NCBI GenBank assembly: GCA_937868145.1
Contig: CALMMH010000178.1
Span: 1-8,454, forward strand
Direction of reading: 5' to 3'
Origin: an uncultured Phycisphaerales bacterium
GTDB lineage: Bacteria; Planctomycetota; Phycisphaerae; Sedimentisphaerales; Anaerobacaceae
DNA length: 8,454 nt
Shown: positions 1 through 6,740 of the stretch, piece by piece
How the letters are laid out: every line of letters starts with the position of its first letter
How positions within the stretch are numbered: the stretch's first letter is position 1
Program-made: the position numbers and the translations under genes
Notes under the pieces: generated by a model
The model's database searches: none
What the model was told of the DNA's origin: nothing
Seen by the model: the letters and a program-made list of their open reading frames with translations, nothing else

Positions 1-159
1 CTTGAATTCCCAGTCGAACGGGGCCACGTAGACGCCCCAGCCGATCAGCATGAGCGTGATCAGACCCACAATGAGCTTGTTGTAGATGCAGAAGCCCAGA
101 ATGCGCCCGACCAGGGACCTCTGCTCGGGGGTCAACTCGTACTGGCGATCGCTCGGCAC
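1..159 (-). CDS. CusA-like heavy-metal RND efflux pump, N-terminal fragment
   Basis: This is the beginning of an inner-membrane RND transporter of the heavy-metal efflux family; the rest lies beyond the left edge. Seen: a short charged leader, then ELTPEQRSLVGRILGFCIYN, a hydrophobic first transmembrane helix (KLIVGLITLMLIGWGVYV) and the APFDWEF stretch. This matches the start of CusA-type pumps, which use the proton gradient to drive metal ions from the periplasm through an outer membrane factor. It follows genes for its adaptor and outer membrane partner. Start choice: GTG at 159 has a Shine-Dalgarno-like GAGAGGA nine bases upstream (169-175). An in-frame GTG at 177 overlaps the stop of the preceding lipoprotein gene as GTGA (174-177) but has no visible ribosome site, so translation may instead begin there by coupling. 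The family call is firm, the exact metal is not: the metal-binding residues lie outside the window. Confidence 0.85.
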   Translation of the reverse strand, partial: MPSDRQYELTPEQRSLVGRILGFCIYNKLIVGLITLMLIGWGVYVAPFDWEFK

Positions 160-173
160 GTCGGCCCGTCCTC

Positions 174-494
174 TCACGGTTGCTTGAATTGCGGCAGCTT
201 GGCTACGTACTTTTCAGGCTCGGCCAGGAATTTCTCCTCACACCCCTTGCAGCAGAAGTAGACCTTCTTGCCCTTGTATTCCACGAAGAGCGCTTTGTTG
301 ATGGGATTGCCCTCCATCACGGGACAAGTCGTCTGAACGGTGTTGGGATCCTCCTGGACGTTGCCCGCCTTGGCGGTCGTGACCGTGTTGGGGGCCGGCG
401 TCTGGGCTGTCGGCTTCTTTTCACAACCGGCGAGCACAACCAGCGAGGCAAATGCCGCCATCGCGGCCGTCAGAACTCTCACATACATGTTCAC
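174..494 (-). CDS. YHS/TRASH-domain metal-binding lipoprotein
   Basis: A 106-residue exported lipoprotein that probably binds copper or another soft metal in the periplasm. Seen: a lipoprotein signal peptide ending in the lipobox LAGC (Cys24), a Pro/Thr/Ala-rich linker (about 25-52), then a single YHS/TRASH-like domain (53-103) with Cys57, Met60, Cys81, Cys82 and Cys85 (the core reads FCCKGCEEKF) as likely ligands. The domain shares 39 of 51 residues with the C-terminus of the adaptor encoded just upstream, so one appears to be a copy of the other. The start is GTG at 494, six bases after an AAAGGAA ribosome site (501-507); ATG at 488 is the alternative. It lies 28 bases after the adaptor gene and touches the pump gene, so it is almost certainly part of the efflux operon. 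Inferred role: catching metal ions and passing them to the pump. Confidence 0.88.
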   Translation of the reverse strand: MNMYVRVLTAAMAAFASLVVLAGCEKKPTAQTPAPNTVTTAKAGNVQEDPNTVQTTCPVMEGNPINKALFVEYKGKKVYFCCKGCEEKFLAEPEKYVAKLPQFKQP

Positions 495-522
495 GGTCTA
501 TTCCTTTCAAAATCGCAGAAAA

Positions 523-2229
523 TCAGTGTCGGTGGCCGACGTTCGGCTCGCTGGACTGCTCGCGAAATTGCGGCAGCTTATCGAGATATTTCTCGGGGTT
601 CTCCATGAACTTCTTGTCGCAGCCTTTGCAGCAGAAGTAGACTCTCTTGCCCGTGTAGTCCACGAAGATGTCCTTGTTGATCGGATTGCCTTCCATCACT
701 GGGCAGGTGGTCTGGACGATCGAAGCTGTCTCGGTTGCAGCCGGTGGCGACGATGTATACCCCTCGTGCGGATGCGGCGGAACCGTCGCGCCGCCTTGCG
801 GATTCATCATGCTGGGTCGGGCCTGAATCTGCAGGGCCGAGTCGATCTTGAAGTTGCCGTTGGTGACGACCTCTTCCCCCTCCTGCAGGCCGGATGCGAC
901 GATGTAGTAACTCCCGGCCTTCGGACCCAGCTCAATCTCGCGGCCTTCAAACGTGGGTGACTCGGTCCCGACTTTCTTCACGTAGACGACCGCGCGTTTG
1001 CCGGTGACCAACGGAGCCGTGTCCGGGATCACCAGCGGCGGCTCGCTTTGCGAATCGGCCGCGACGTACCCAAGCGACTCGGTCGTCACCAGATCCATTC
1101 CACAGAGGTCACACTGCCCTGCCTGAGGCTTGACCACCGACGGATGCATCGGGCAGATCCATTTGCCTGCCATCTTGGGGTCCATCACCCGGCCGCCCAG
1201 GGCCACCTGCGACAGAACCATCGCCCGGACGAACATCTCGGGCCTGAGCCTCCCCTGCGGATTCGGCACGTCCACTCGGACCCTCACCGTCCGAGTCACC
1301 GGGTCCAACATCGGGTCGATGAAGCTGATCCAGCCGGCGAACGCCTGGCCGGGATAGGCTTCCGTCGTGAACTGCACCTCCTGGCCGTAACGAATCCACG
1401 ACAGATCCGACTCGTAGGCGTCGAGCAACACCCACAGTTGCGACAGGTCCGCCACGGTGTAGATCTGCGTGCCTGTCGTGACATACGCGCCCTCGTTCAC
1501 CATTTTCCGGATCACCACCCCGCCAATCGGGGAATAGATCGTCAGATGAGTGACCGGCTTGCCCGACTGCTCGATCTCCTGGATCTGTGCATCGGTCAAC
1601 CCCAGAAGCCGGAGCTTCTCGCGGGTTGCATCGAGCGTCGTTTCGTTGGATTTGGTCAGGTACTCCGACGTGTTCTCCCCCACCCGCTGCACCGCTCGCA
1701 CCGCCTGGAGCAACTCCGCTTGTGCGCTGATCAACTCGGGGCTGTAGAGATATACGAGGTGGTCGCCCTTTCGGACGGTGATCCCGGTGAAATCGACGTA
1801 GAGCCGGTCGAGCCGGCCCGGGACCCAGGCGGTGATGTCCTTGACGCGGGTCTCGTCGTACTGCACCTTGCCGACCATTCGGATCTCGTTGGCGACGAAT
1901 CGACGCTCGACCGGCGACGTTTGAATATCCATCAGCTTGGCGGCGGCCTGCGAAACCGTCAACTCACGCGGCGAAGTTTCCGTCGCCATGCTCTCCGGCA
2001 TCGGGATCAACTCCATCTCGCAGATCGGGCATAGCCCCGGCCGGTCGCGGATGATCTGCGGATGCATCGAGCAATACCACTTCTTCGAGCCGGCGTTTTC
2101 GGCCTGCGCCGGCGCGCCGCTCACTGCTCCTCCGTCCGCAGACGTGCCGATCCAATAGCCGCCCAGCAGACCTGCGCCGATCAGCAGGACCACCGCGACT
2201 CCGCGTCGCACAGTCTGAATCCCACGCAT
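523..2229 (-). CDS. CusB-like RND periplasmic adaptor with three metal-binding modules
   Basis: Membrane fusion protein (568 aa) linking the inner-membrane RND pump to the outer membrane factor. Domains seen: an N-terminal membrane anchor or signal (about 8-28, no lipobox); a first heavy-metal-binding module at 51-76 (WYCSMHP then CPICEMEL; Cys53, Met55, His56, Cys67, Cys70, Met72); the lipoyl/barrel-sandwich region with an alpha-helical hairpin (about 130-260, including WVPGRLDRLYVDFTG and IYSPIGGVVIRKMVNEG); a beta-barrel (about 262-340); a second metal-binding module at 357-380 (WICPMHP then CDLCGMDL; Cys359, Met361, His362, Cys373, Cys376, Met378); a membrane-proximal region (about 410-470); a His/Pro-rich linker (PPHPHEG); and a C-terminal YHS/TRASH domain (505-555; Cys509, Cys533, Cys534, Cys537) with a GHRH tail. 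The first module and the adaptor core are typical of CusB relatives; the C-terminal YHS fusion makes it longer than usual. ATG at 2229 follows GGAGG (2235-2239) by five bases. Cu/Ag is the likely substrate but other metals cannot be excluded. Confidence 0.93.
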   Translation of the reverse strand: MRGIQTVRRGVAVVLLIGAGLLGGYWIGTSADGGAVSGAPAQAENAGSKKWYCSMHPQIIRDRPGLCPICEMELIPMPESMATETSPRELTVSQAAAKLMDIQTSPVERRFVANEIRMVGKVQYDETRVKDITAWVPGRLDRLYVDFTGITVRKGDHLVYLYSPELISAQAELLQAVRAVQRVGENTSEYLTKSNETTLDATREKLRLLGLTDAQIQEIEQSGKPVTHLTIYSPIGGVVIRKMVNEGAYVTTGTQIYTVADLSQLWVLLDAYESDLSWIRYGQEVQFTTEAYPGQAFAGWISFIDPMLDPVTRTVRVRVDVPNPQGRLRPEMFVRAMVLSQVALGGRVMDPKMAGKWICPMHPSVVKPQAGQCDLCGMDLVTTESLGYVAADSQSEPPLVIPDTAPLVTGKRAVVYVKKVGTESPTFEGREIELGPKAGSYYIVASGLQEGEEVVTNGNFKIDSALQIQARPSMMNPQGGATVPPHPHEGYTSSPPAATETASIVQTTCPVMEGNPINKDIFVDYTGKRVYFCCKGCDKKFMENPEKYLDKLPQFREQSSEPNVGHRH

Positions 2230-2285
2230 ACAAACCTCCAGCGAGCCTCTTCATTCCTTCCGATCTATACTCGTATCCTAGGGAT

Positions 2286-3575
2286 TCAGTTCGCCCTATC
2301 TTCCGTAGCGCCTGCCGGCAACTCCGTCGCGGCCAGCGATTCCAGTTCGGCCAGTCTCTGCTGCCGATTCGCAAAGGCGCGTTCCCGCTGCAACTGATAC
2401 TCGAGCAGCGTCTGCTGTGCGTCGATCAGGCTCAGAAAATCGACGGTCCCGGCGGTGTAGGCGGCTTCGGAAGCCCCCAACAACTCCTCCGCCTTCGGCA
2501 CGAGCACGTCGCCGTAGAGCCTGAGCTTTCGGCCGCTGTCCTCGAATTCGTACAGCGTGCGTTCGGCTCGGGAAACCAGGTCATTCGCCAACTGCTTTTG
2601 TTCGTATCGCGCGCGTCGGGCTGCGGCCCGAGCCTGCTGCTCGGCGGCCCTGTAACTCCGTCGCCAGATGGGCAGATTCAACTGAACGCCCAACGACACT
2701 TCATCATCTCCGTTGTTATCGGACATGCCGCCGGCCATGTCCATCCACTCGACGCCGACGCCGATGTCGGGGTAGAAGTTCCGTTGGGCCAGATCCACCT
2801 CTCGCGCAAATCGCTCGACGTCGAAGCCCGCGGCTTGAAGCTCCGGATTTCGCTGCCTGAGCACGGCGATCAGTTCGTCGCGATTCACTTCCGGCGTCCG
2901 ACCCGGCTCAACCTGAGGCCAAGGCAGCGACGCCTCGGCCGGACGGTTGAGAACCGCGTTGGCTCCGGCGACGGTCGGTCCCCTGAGCCCCTCCAGGGAA
3001 ACCAGCTCATCCTGCAATTTGGCGACCTCGATCTGCGCTCGGATGATGTCGGGGTGCGTGGCGGTCGCGGTGATGTACTTGGTCCGTGCAACCTCCTCGA
3101 AGTGCTGCATCAGCTCGACGTTGTCCCGAGCGATCCGCGTGGCGTTCGCCAGATAGGCGTACTCGTAGAAGACGTCCTTCACCCGGGCGAAGAGTTCCAG
3201 CCTCGCAGTGTCATAGCGTCTCTGGGCGGCCTTTGCCGCCGCGGCGGCCGCATCCGTGCGAGCCTCGATCTTGCCGAACCAGGGGAACATCTGCATGAGC
3301 CCCGCTTGTTGGCGGGTCAGCATCTGCTCCGTGAAGTAGTTGTAGGTGAAGGTCGGGTCGGGCAAAGACTCGGCCTGCGCGATTTGCCCCGCAGCGACTT
3401 TCCACTCCTGGAACGCCGCCTTCAGGCCCACGTTGTGGAGCGCCGCGTAGTGCAGATACTGCGGCAGGGTTCGCAGCGAGTTCGCATCGGGGGAATACCC
3501 GACTGCTTTGGATACGGAAACGTCCGCGATGCCCATCGCAAGGATTGCAACTACAAGCGTCTTCGATCCGACCAT
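2286..3575 (-). CDS. TolC-family outer membrane factor of the metal efflux system
   Basis: Outer membrane channel protein (429 aa) of the CusC/TolC type, giving the exit duct for the RND pump. Seen: an N-terminal signal peptide (about 1-24, ending near SVSKAVG) without a lipobox cysteine, then the two OEP repeats expected of the family (about 40-215 and 235-415). Each has a beta segment (LPDPTFTYNYF at 71-81; NFYPDIGVGVEW at 266-277) followed by long Ala/Gln/Glu/Arg-rich helices. The FPWFGK motif (97-102) and LNLPIW (299-304) are typical of metal-linked members. The same reading frame stays open upstream to 4088, but that part lies opposite the redoxin gene in a different frame and is low-complexity Ser/Arg/Thr sequence, so it is not coding. 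ATG at 3575 has a strong GGGAGGG six bases upstream. It is separated by 25 bases from the redoxin gene and 56 bases from the adaptor gene. Confidence 0.92.
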   Translation of the reverse strand: MVGSKTLVVAILAMGIADVSVSKAVGYSPDANSLRTLPQYLHYAALHNVGLKAAFQEWKVAAGQIAQAESLPDPTFTYNYFTEQMLTRQQAGLMQMFPWFGKIEARTDAAAAAAKAAQRRYDTARLELFARVKDVFYEYAYLANATRIARDNVELMQHFEEVARTKYITATATHPDIIRAQIEVAKLQDELVSLEGLRGPTVAGANAVLNRPAEASLPWPQVEPGRTPEVNRDELIAVLRQRNPELQAAGFDVERFAREVDLAQRNFYPDIGVGVEWMDMAGGMSDNNGDDEVSLGVQLNLPIWRRSYRAAEQQARAAARRARYEQKQLANDLVSRAERTLYEFEDSGRKLRLYGDVLVPKAEELLGASEAAYTAGTVDFLSLIDAQQTLLEYQLQRERAFANRQQRLAELESLAATELPAGATEDRAN

Positions 3576-3581
3576 GTGGAG

Positions 3582-3588
3582 CCCTCCC
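3582..3588 (-). promoter_or_regulatory. Ribosome binding site fixing the outer membrane factor start
   Basis: On the minus strand this reads GGGAGGG and sits six bases before ATG at 3575. It decides the start of the outer membrane factor, whose open frame otherwise extends 171 codons further into the redoxin gene. It lies in the 25-base gap after the redoxin stop codon. Confidence 0.85.
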
Positions 3589-3600
3589 TGACCCGCGACG

Positions 3601-4176
3601 TCAGAAGTAGTCGGGTTCGTTGCCGATCTTCCATTTGATGTTGCAGCCCATGCTGGGTCTCTGCACCTCGGGCGCCGGCTCATTGGCCAACATGGCATCG
3701 AGCGCCCTCCGCAGGTCGGCCCCGGTGACCGGCGCCTCGTTGCCCGGCCGGCTGTCGTCCATCTGCCCACGATAAACCAGCCGTCGAAGGTCGTCAAAGA
3801 CGAAGAAATCCGGCGTACACGCGGCGCGGTAGTTCTTGGCCACCTGCTGGGTTGCGTCGAAGAGGTACGGGAAGTTGATGCCTCTCTCCTTCGCGAACTG
3901 CGACATCCGCTCGGGCCGATCTTCCGGGAAGTTCTCCACGTCGTTGGAGTTGATCCCGACGAACGCGACGCCTCTGGCCTGACAGTCTCTCGCCAGACGC
4001 ACCAGGCCGTCGATGATGTGCTTGACGAACGGGCAGTGATTGCACATGAACACGACGACAAGCACTTCAGCGTCCGCGAAGTCCGCAAGCGACACTATCC
4101 GGCCGTCCAGATCGGGCAATGCGAAATCCGGCGCCTGGGTCCCCAGCGACAGCATCGTCGAAGCCGTCATAACCAT
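3601..4176 (-). CDS. Thioredoxin-fold redoxin, peroxiredoxin-like family with CNHCP motif
   Basis: A 191-residue thioredoxin-superfamily protein of the AhpC/TSA-redoxin type, resembling the PRX_like1 group. Seen: PDFALPDLDG (16-25), a beta strand leading into the redox motif CNHCPF (Cys45-x-x-Cys48), the GINSND segment (74-79), a cis-proline loop CTPDFFVFD (120-128, Pro122), and the C-terminal GCNIKWK motif (177-183) that this family conserves. There is no obvious signal peptide or lipobox, so it is probably cytoplasmic. Likely role: a thiol-disulfide or peroxide-reducing activity; the exact substrate is unknown for this group. ATG at 4176 is preferred because GGGAGGG (4184-4190) lies seven bases upstream; a TTG at 4182 is only one base from that site and ATG at 4170 is 13 away. 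Placement directly ahead of a metal efflux set suggests a role in oxidative or thiol stress caused by metals, which is inference. Confidence 0.87.
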   Translation of the reverse strand: MVMTASTMLSLGTQAPDFALPDLDGRIVSLADFADAEVLVVVFMCNHCPFVKHIIDGLVRLARDCQARGVAFVGINSNDVENFPEDRPERMSQFAKERGINFPYLFDATQQVAKNYRAACTPDFFVFDDLRRLVYRGQMDDSRPGNEAPVTGADLRRALDAMLANEPAPEVQRPSMGCNIKWKIGNEPDYF

Positions 4177-4183
4177 GATCAAT

Positions 4184-4190
4184 CCCTCCC
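4184..4190 (-). promoter_or_regulatory. Ribosome binding site of the redoxin gene, touching the dehydrogenase stop
   Basis: GGGAGGG on the minus strand, seven bases before ATG at 4176. Its first base is the last base of the TAG stop codon (4190-4192) of the dehydrogenase gene, so ribosomes ending there would cover the site. This supports translational coupling and rules against the TTG at 4182 as start. Confidence 0.75.
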
Positions 4191-5224
4191 TACTGCGAGA
4201 TCCTCAATGCGATCTTGCCGAACTGGCCGGCGGTCTCCATTCGCTCCATAGCCTCGCGAGCGTTCGCCAGGGGAAGAACCGCATCGACCACCGGCTTGAG
4301 CTTGTTGACCGTCACGGCGCGGAGCATCTGACGGAAGTCCTCCGCCGAGCCCAGCGTCGAGCCCATGGCGGTGAGTTGATTCCAGTAGAAAGCCCGCAGA
4401 TCCGTCTCGCCCTTGGCCCCAGTGGTAACGCCGCACAGGACGATCCGGCCGCCCTTGCGGACGCAAGCGATGTCCAGCGGCCAGGTCGCCGCGCCGACGG
4501 CGTCGAGGGCGATGTCGACTCCCCGTCCGCCGGTGGTCTGCTTGACCCACTCGACGACGTTCTCCTTCTCGTAGTTGATCGTGTGGTCGGCACCCAACTG
4601 CCTAGCCCGCGACAGCTTGTCGTTGGAGGACGAGGTGACAAGAACCTCGGCCCCGATCATCTTGCCGAACTGGAGAGCAGCGATCGCCACGCCGCCGCCG
4701 ATCCCATGGATCAGCAGGGTTTCGCCGGGCTTGATCTGCGCCCGCGTCATGAGCATCCGCCAGGCCGTGACGTGCGCCAAGGCCAGGACACCCGCCTCCT
4801 CATCGCTCAGATGAGCCGGCCTGGGATAGCAGTTCGCGGCCGGAACCGCCACCACCTCGGCAAACGTTCCCGGCCGAACCAGCCCCATGATGCCGAAGTT
4901 GGCACACAGGCTCTGCTGTCCGCTCCGACAGAACTCGCAATACCCGCAAGCAAGTCCGGGATAGACAACCACCCGTTCGCCCACCTTGGGACTCTGCACA
5001 TCCTCCCCCACGGCGACGACCACTCCGATCGCGTCGGATCCGAGCACATGGGGCATGGCCAGTTGCGAGCCGGGCCGCCCTTTGCGGACCCAGATGTCCA
5101 GATGGTTCAGGCCGGCGCAGAGGACCTTGAGAACGACCTCGCCGCGAGCCGCCGTGGGCTCCTTCACATCCTGGATCTGCAAGACGTCAAGATCGCCGAA
5201 CTCCCGTATTGCTGCTGCCTTCAT
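4190..5224 (-). CDS. Zinc-binding medium-chain dehydrogenase/reductase (quinone oxidoreductase-like)
   Basis: NAD(P)H-dependent oxidoreductase of the MDR superfamily, 344 aa, the usual length. Seen: an N-terminal GroES-like domain with AGLNHLDIWVRKG (37-49), GSDAIGVV (62-69) where alcohol dehydrogenases have GHE, a structural zinc loop with Cys93, Cys96, Cys99 and Cys107 (CGYCEFCRSGQQSLC), and a Rossmann fold with HGIGGGVAIAALQ (173-185). The loop SSSNDKLSRARQLGADHTINY (198-218) carries the cofactor-selecting region; it has Ser rather than Asp after the second strand, which leans towards NADP(H). Cys36 and Asp43 remain but the GHE histidine is missing, so the classical catalytic zinc site is incomplete and a quinone or enone reductase role is more likely than alcohol oxidation. 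ATG at 5224 is preferred: it begins the conserved MKAAAIREFG and follows GGGGAG by seven bases; an in-frame start at 5269 would add 15 unconserved residues. It is the first gene of the putative operon, 13 bases before the redoxin gene. Confidence 0.88.
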   Translation of the reverse strand: MKAAAIREFGDLDVLQIQDVKEPTAARGEVVLKVLCAGLNHLDIWVRKGRPGSQLAMPHVLGSDAIGVVVAVGEDVQSPKVGERVVVYPGLACGYCEFCRSGQQSLCANFGIMGLVRPGTFAEVVAVPAANCYPRPAHLSDEEAGVLALAHVTAWRMLMTRAQIKPGETLLIHGIGGGVAIAALQFGKMIGAEVLVTSSSNDKLSRARQLGADHTINYEKENVVEWVKQTTGGRGVDIALDAVGAATWPLDIACVRKGGRIVLCGVTTGAKGETDLRAFYWNQLTAMGSTLGSAEDFRQMLRAVTVNKLKPVVDAVLPLANAREAMERMETAGQFGKIALRISQ

Positions 5225-5231
5225 GGCCGGA

Positions 5232-5237
5232 CTCCCC
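5232..5237 (-). promoter_or_regulatory. Ribosome binding site of the dehydrogenase gene
   Basis: GGGGAG on the minus strand, seven bases before ATG at 5224. It settles the start at the conserved MKAAAI sequence over an upstream in-frame candidate at 5269. The rest of the 5225-5313 gap contains no convincing -35/-10 pair or terminator hairpin that I can see, so it is open whether the operon starts here or continues from the propeller gene. Confidence 0.65.
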
Positions 5238-5313
5238 GAACACCGATCTTTATGACTCACACAGAACAACTACGTGGAAAGTATCCGGCGGTTTCCTCGT
5301 ATCGATGAGTCTA

Positions 5314-6588
5314 TCACGGAGCCTTCACGTCGTAGCAGAACAGCACGTCCGCCCAGCGCAGGTAGAGCTTGCCGTCGCTGACCACCGGATAGGCCCAAGC
5401 CGGACCCTTGGCCCCCGGACGCTTGGGCAGTTCGAACGTGCCCTTGAGGTTGTACTTCTCGGGGGTCGCCTCCACCAGGGCCACGGTCCCGTCGTCATAC
5501 AGGAAATAGAGGCCTCCGTCGGCATACAGCACGCAACCGGAGCCGCCGCCGGGCTGATCCGCGTTCCAGAGGATCTTGCCGGTCTTCATCTCGATGCAGG
5601 TGGGCTCGCCCTTATTGTGGTTGTGGCCGCCGTAGATGTAGTCGCCGACCTTCAAAAACCCGCCGTGATGATTCTGGAATTGTCTCTTGTCGAGCCAATA
5701 CACTTCCTCGGCCTTGACGCCGTCGCCGTCGCGGGACAGCTTCAGCAGAGCCGAGCCGGTCTGATAGGCCGTCGACGTGAAGACGTAATCGCCGTCGATC
5801 ACCGGGGTGGAAATATTCGCCACGTTGTTGGCGACGCGATTGTAGCCCCAGAGGAACTTCCCGTCGTCGGAGACCCCGATCACGCCCTTGTTCGTCAACT
5901 GCACGTACTGTTTCACACCCGCGGCGTGACTGATTCCGATCGAGGAGTACCCGGCCTCGTCCTTGCCGTTGTCGCCGATGTTCGGCATCGAACAGGTCCA
6001 GAGCGTCTTGCCGGTCTTCTTGTCGAGGGCCGCCAGGACCGCCTTCTGCCCGCCCGGCGTGCACAGCAGCCTGTCGCCGTCGATCAGGGGCGACTCGCTG
6101 AACTTCCACTGCGGATTGCCCGCCCCGCCGAGATCACTCAGGAGGTTCTTCGTCCAGACCACTTTGCCGTCGGCGTCGGCGATGCAGACGACGTTGCCGC
6201 CCGTGCCGATCGCGTACACGAAGCCGCTGTCGACCGTCGGGGTGCAGCGAGGCCCATCACTGTGGCCGCCGCCCACCTTGGCCGCCCAGAGTTGTTTCCG
6301 AGTGCCCAGATCGTAGGCGTAGACGTACTGGCTCTTCTCCCGATCGCCCATCGTGTAGAGCTTGCCGGCCTTGATGGAAACAGTCGAAAAGCCCGGTCCC
6401 AGACCGGAGATTTCCCACAGCAGTTTGGGCCCTCCCTCGGGCCATTGCTTGAGCAACCCCGTCTCCTGGCATACGCCGTCGCGGTTGGGCCCCCGCCACT
6501 GCGGCCAGTCCGCGGCCGGCAGGCCTCCCTCCAGAACGATACACAGAATACCGAGAGCCACGACGGATTTGATTGCACCTGTCATCAT
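5314..6588 (-). CDS. Exported PQQ-type beta-propeller repeat protein
   Basis: A 424-residue secreted protein with a PQQ/BamB-like beta-propeller. Seen: a signal peptide (about 1-26, hydrophobic VVALGILCIVL, ending LPAA before Asp27), then DWPQWRGPNRDG (27-38), a signature frequent in planctomycete propeller proteins, followed by successive propeller blades with strand pairs such as GKLYTM (75-80), YAIGTGGNVVCIADADGKVVW (115-135), AALDKKTGKTLW (176-187), SDDGKFLW (220-227), CIEMKTGKILW (301-311) and GGLYFLYDDGTVALV (338-352). Known: such proteins are mostly non-enzymatic scaffolds or, rarely, quinoprotein dehydrogenases; I see no clear catalytic quinone site, so function is unassigned. ATG at 6588 (or the adjacent ATG at 6585) follows GGAAGG (6594-6599) by five bases; a GTG at 6630 lacks such a site. 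It ends with tandem stops TGA TAG (5316-5311). The dehydrogenase gene follows 89 bases on in the same direction, so co-expression is possible but not shown. Confidence 0.88.
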   Translation of the reverse strand: MMTGAIKSVVALGILCIVLEGGLPAADWPQWRGPNRDGVCQETGLLKQWPEGGPKLLWEISGLGPGFSTVSIKAGKLYTMGDREKSQYVYAYDLGTRKQLWAAKVGGGHSDGPRCTPTVDSGFVYAIGTGGNVVCIADADGKVVWTKNLLSDLGGAGNPQWKFSESPLIDGDRLLCTPGGQKAVLAALDKKTGKTLWTCSMPNIGDNGKDEAGYSSIGISHAAGVKQYVQLTNKGVIGVSDDGKFLWGYNRVANNVANISTPVIDGDYVFTSTAYQTGSALLKLSRDGDGVKAEEVYWLDKRQFQNHHGGFLKVGDYIYGGHNHNKGEPTCIEMKTGKILWNADQPGGGSGCVLYADGGLYFLYDDGTVALVEATPEKYNLKGTFELPKRPGAKGPAWAYPVVSDGKLYLRWADVLFCYDVKAP

Positions 6589-6740
6589 GAATTCCTTCCA
6601 AACACCGATTGACGTTCCGAATCTGCACACAGAGACTCCCCACCCTGTTCAGAGCTATCGTATTCTACTATACTCGGGGAGGCAACCGAGTTCGCACAAA
6701 CTTCCGGAAAATGACCCGTAACAGAATCACAGGAGGCAAC
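6589..6740. promoter_or_regulatory. Divergent promoter region between propeller and flavoprotein genes
   Basis: This 152-base gap lies between genes that point away from each other, so it must hold both their promoters unless one is read from elsewhere. It has an AT-richer patch around 6657-6674. For the plus strand TATACT (6669-6674) is a fair -10 box, but the sequence 17 bases upstream (TGTTCA, 6646-6651) is a poor -35. For the minus strand TTGCCT (complement of 6680-6685) and TACGAT (complement of 6657-6662) are spaced by 17 bases. If both are real the promoters overlap and could interfere. No operator-like palindrome was recognised. Confidence 0.35.
6731..6736 (+). promoter_or_regulatory. 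Ribosome binding site fixing the flavoprotein start
   Basis: AGGAGG, a near-perfect site four bases before ATG at 6741. It shows that the open frame running back to 6609 is not translated from there and puts the twin-arginine motif at the true N-terminus. Confidence 0.8.

Noticed and set aside
1048..2034. Long plus-strand open frame of 328 codons opposite the adaptor gene.
   Set aside because: Its product is rich in Arg, His and Leu with no recognisable domain, as expected from the antisense frame of a GC-rich gene; the adaptor on the other strand is unmistakable.
3576..4088. Open frame on the minus strand extending the outer membrane factor upstream by 171 residues.
   Set aside because: It lies over the redoxin gene in another frame, gives low-complexity Ser/Arg/Thr-rich protein, and a strong ribosome site precedes the ATG at 3575, which starts a normal signal peptide.
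4040..5308. Plus-strand open frame of 422 codons opposite the dehydrogenase and redoxin genes.
   Set aside because: No domain is recognisable and composition is that of an antisense shadow; both minus-strand genes have conserved motifs throughout.
5225..5313. Candidate promoter or terminator between the propeller and dehydrogenase genes.
   Set aside because: No -35/-10 pair with acceptable spacing and no stable hairpin with a T run could be found by eye, so no site is claimed.
5209..6612. Plus-strand open frame of 467 codons opposite the propeller gene.
   Set aside because: Val/Ala/Arg-rich with no motif; the minus-strand propeller blades and signal peptide explain this DNA.
6609..6740. N-terminal extension of the flavoprotein from an earlier in-frame start.
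   Set aside because: The extra 44 residues are unlike any signal or domain, and AGGAGG at 6731-6736 places the start at 6741 just before the twin-arginine motif.
6678..6740. The 9-mer GGAGGCAAC occurs twice (6678-6686 and 6732-6740).
   Set aside because: The second copy is the ribosome site before the flavoprotein; the first has no start codon after it. Probably chance or a remnant of a small duplication too short to interpret.
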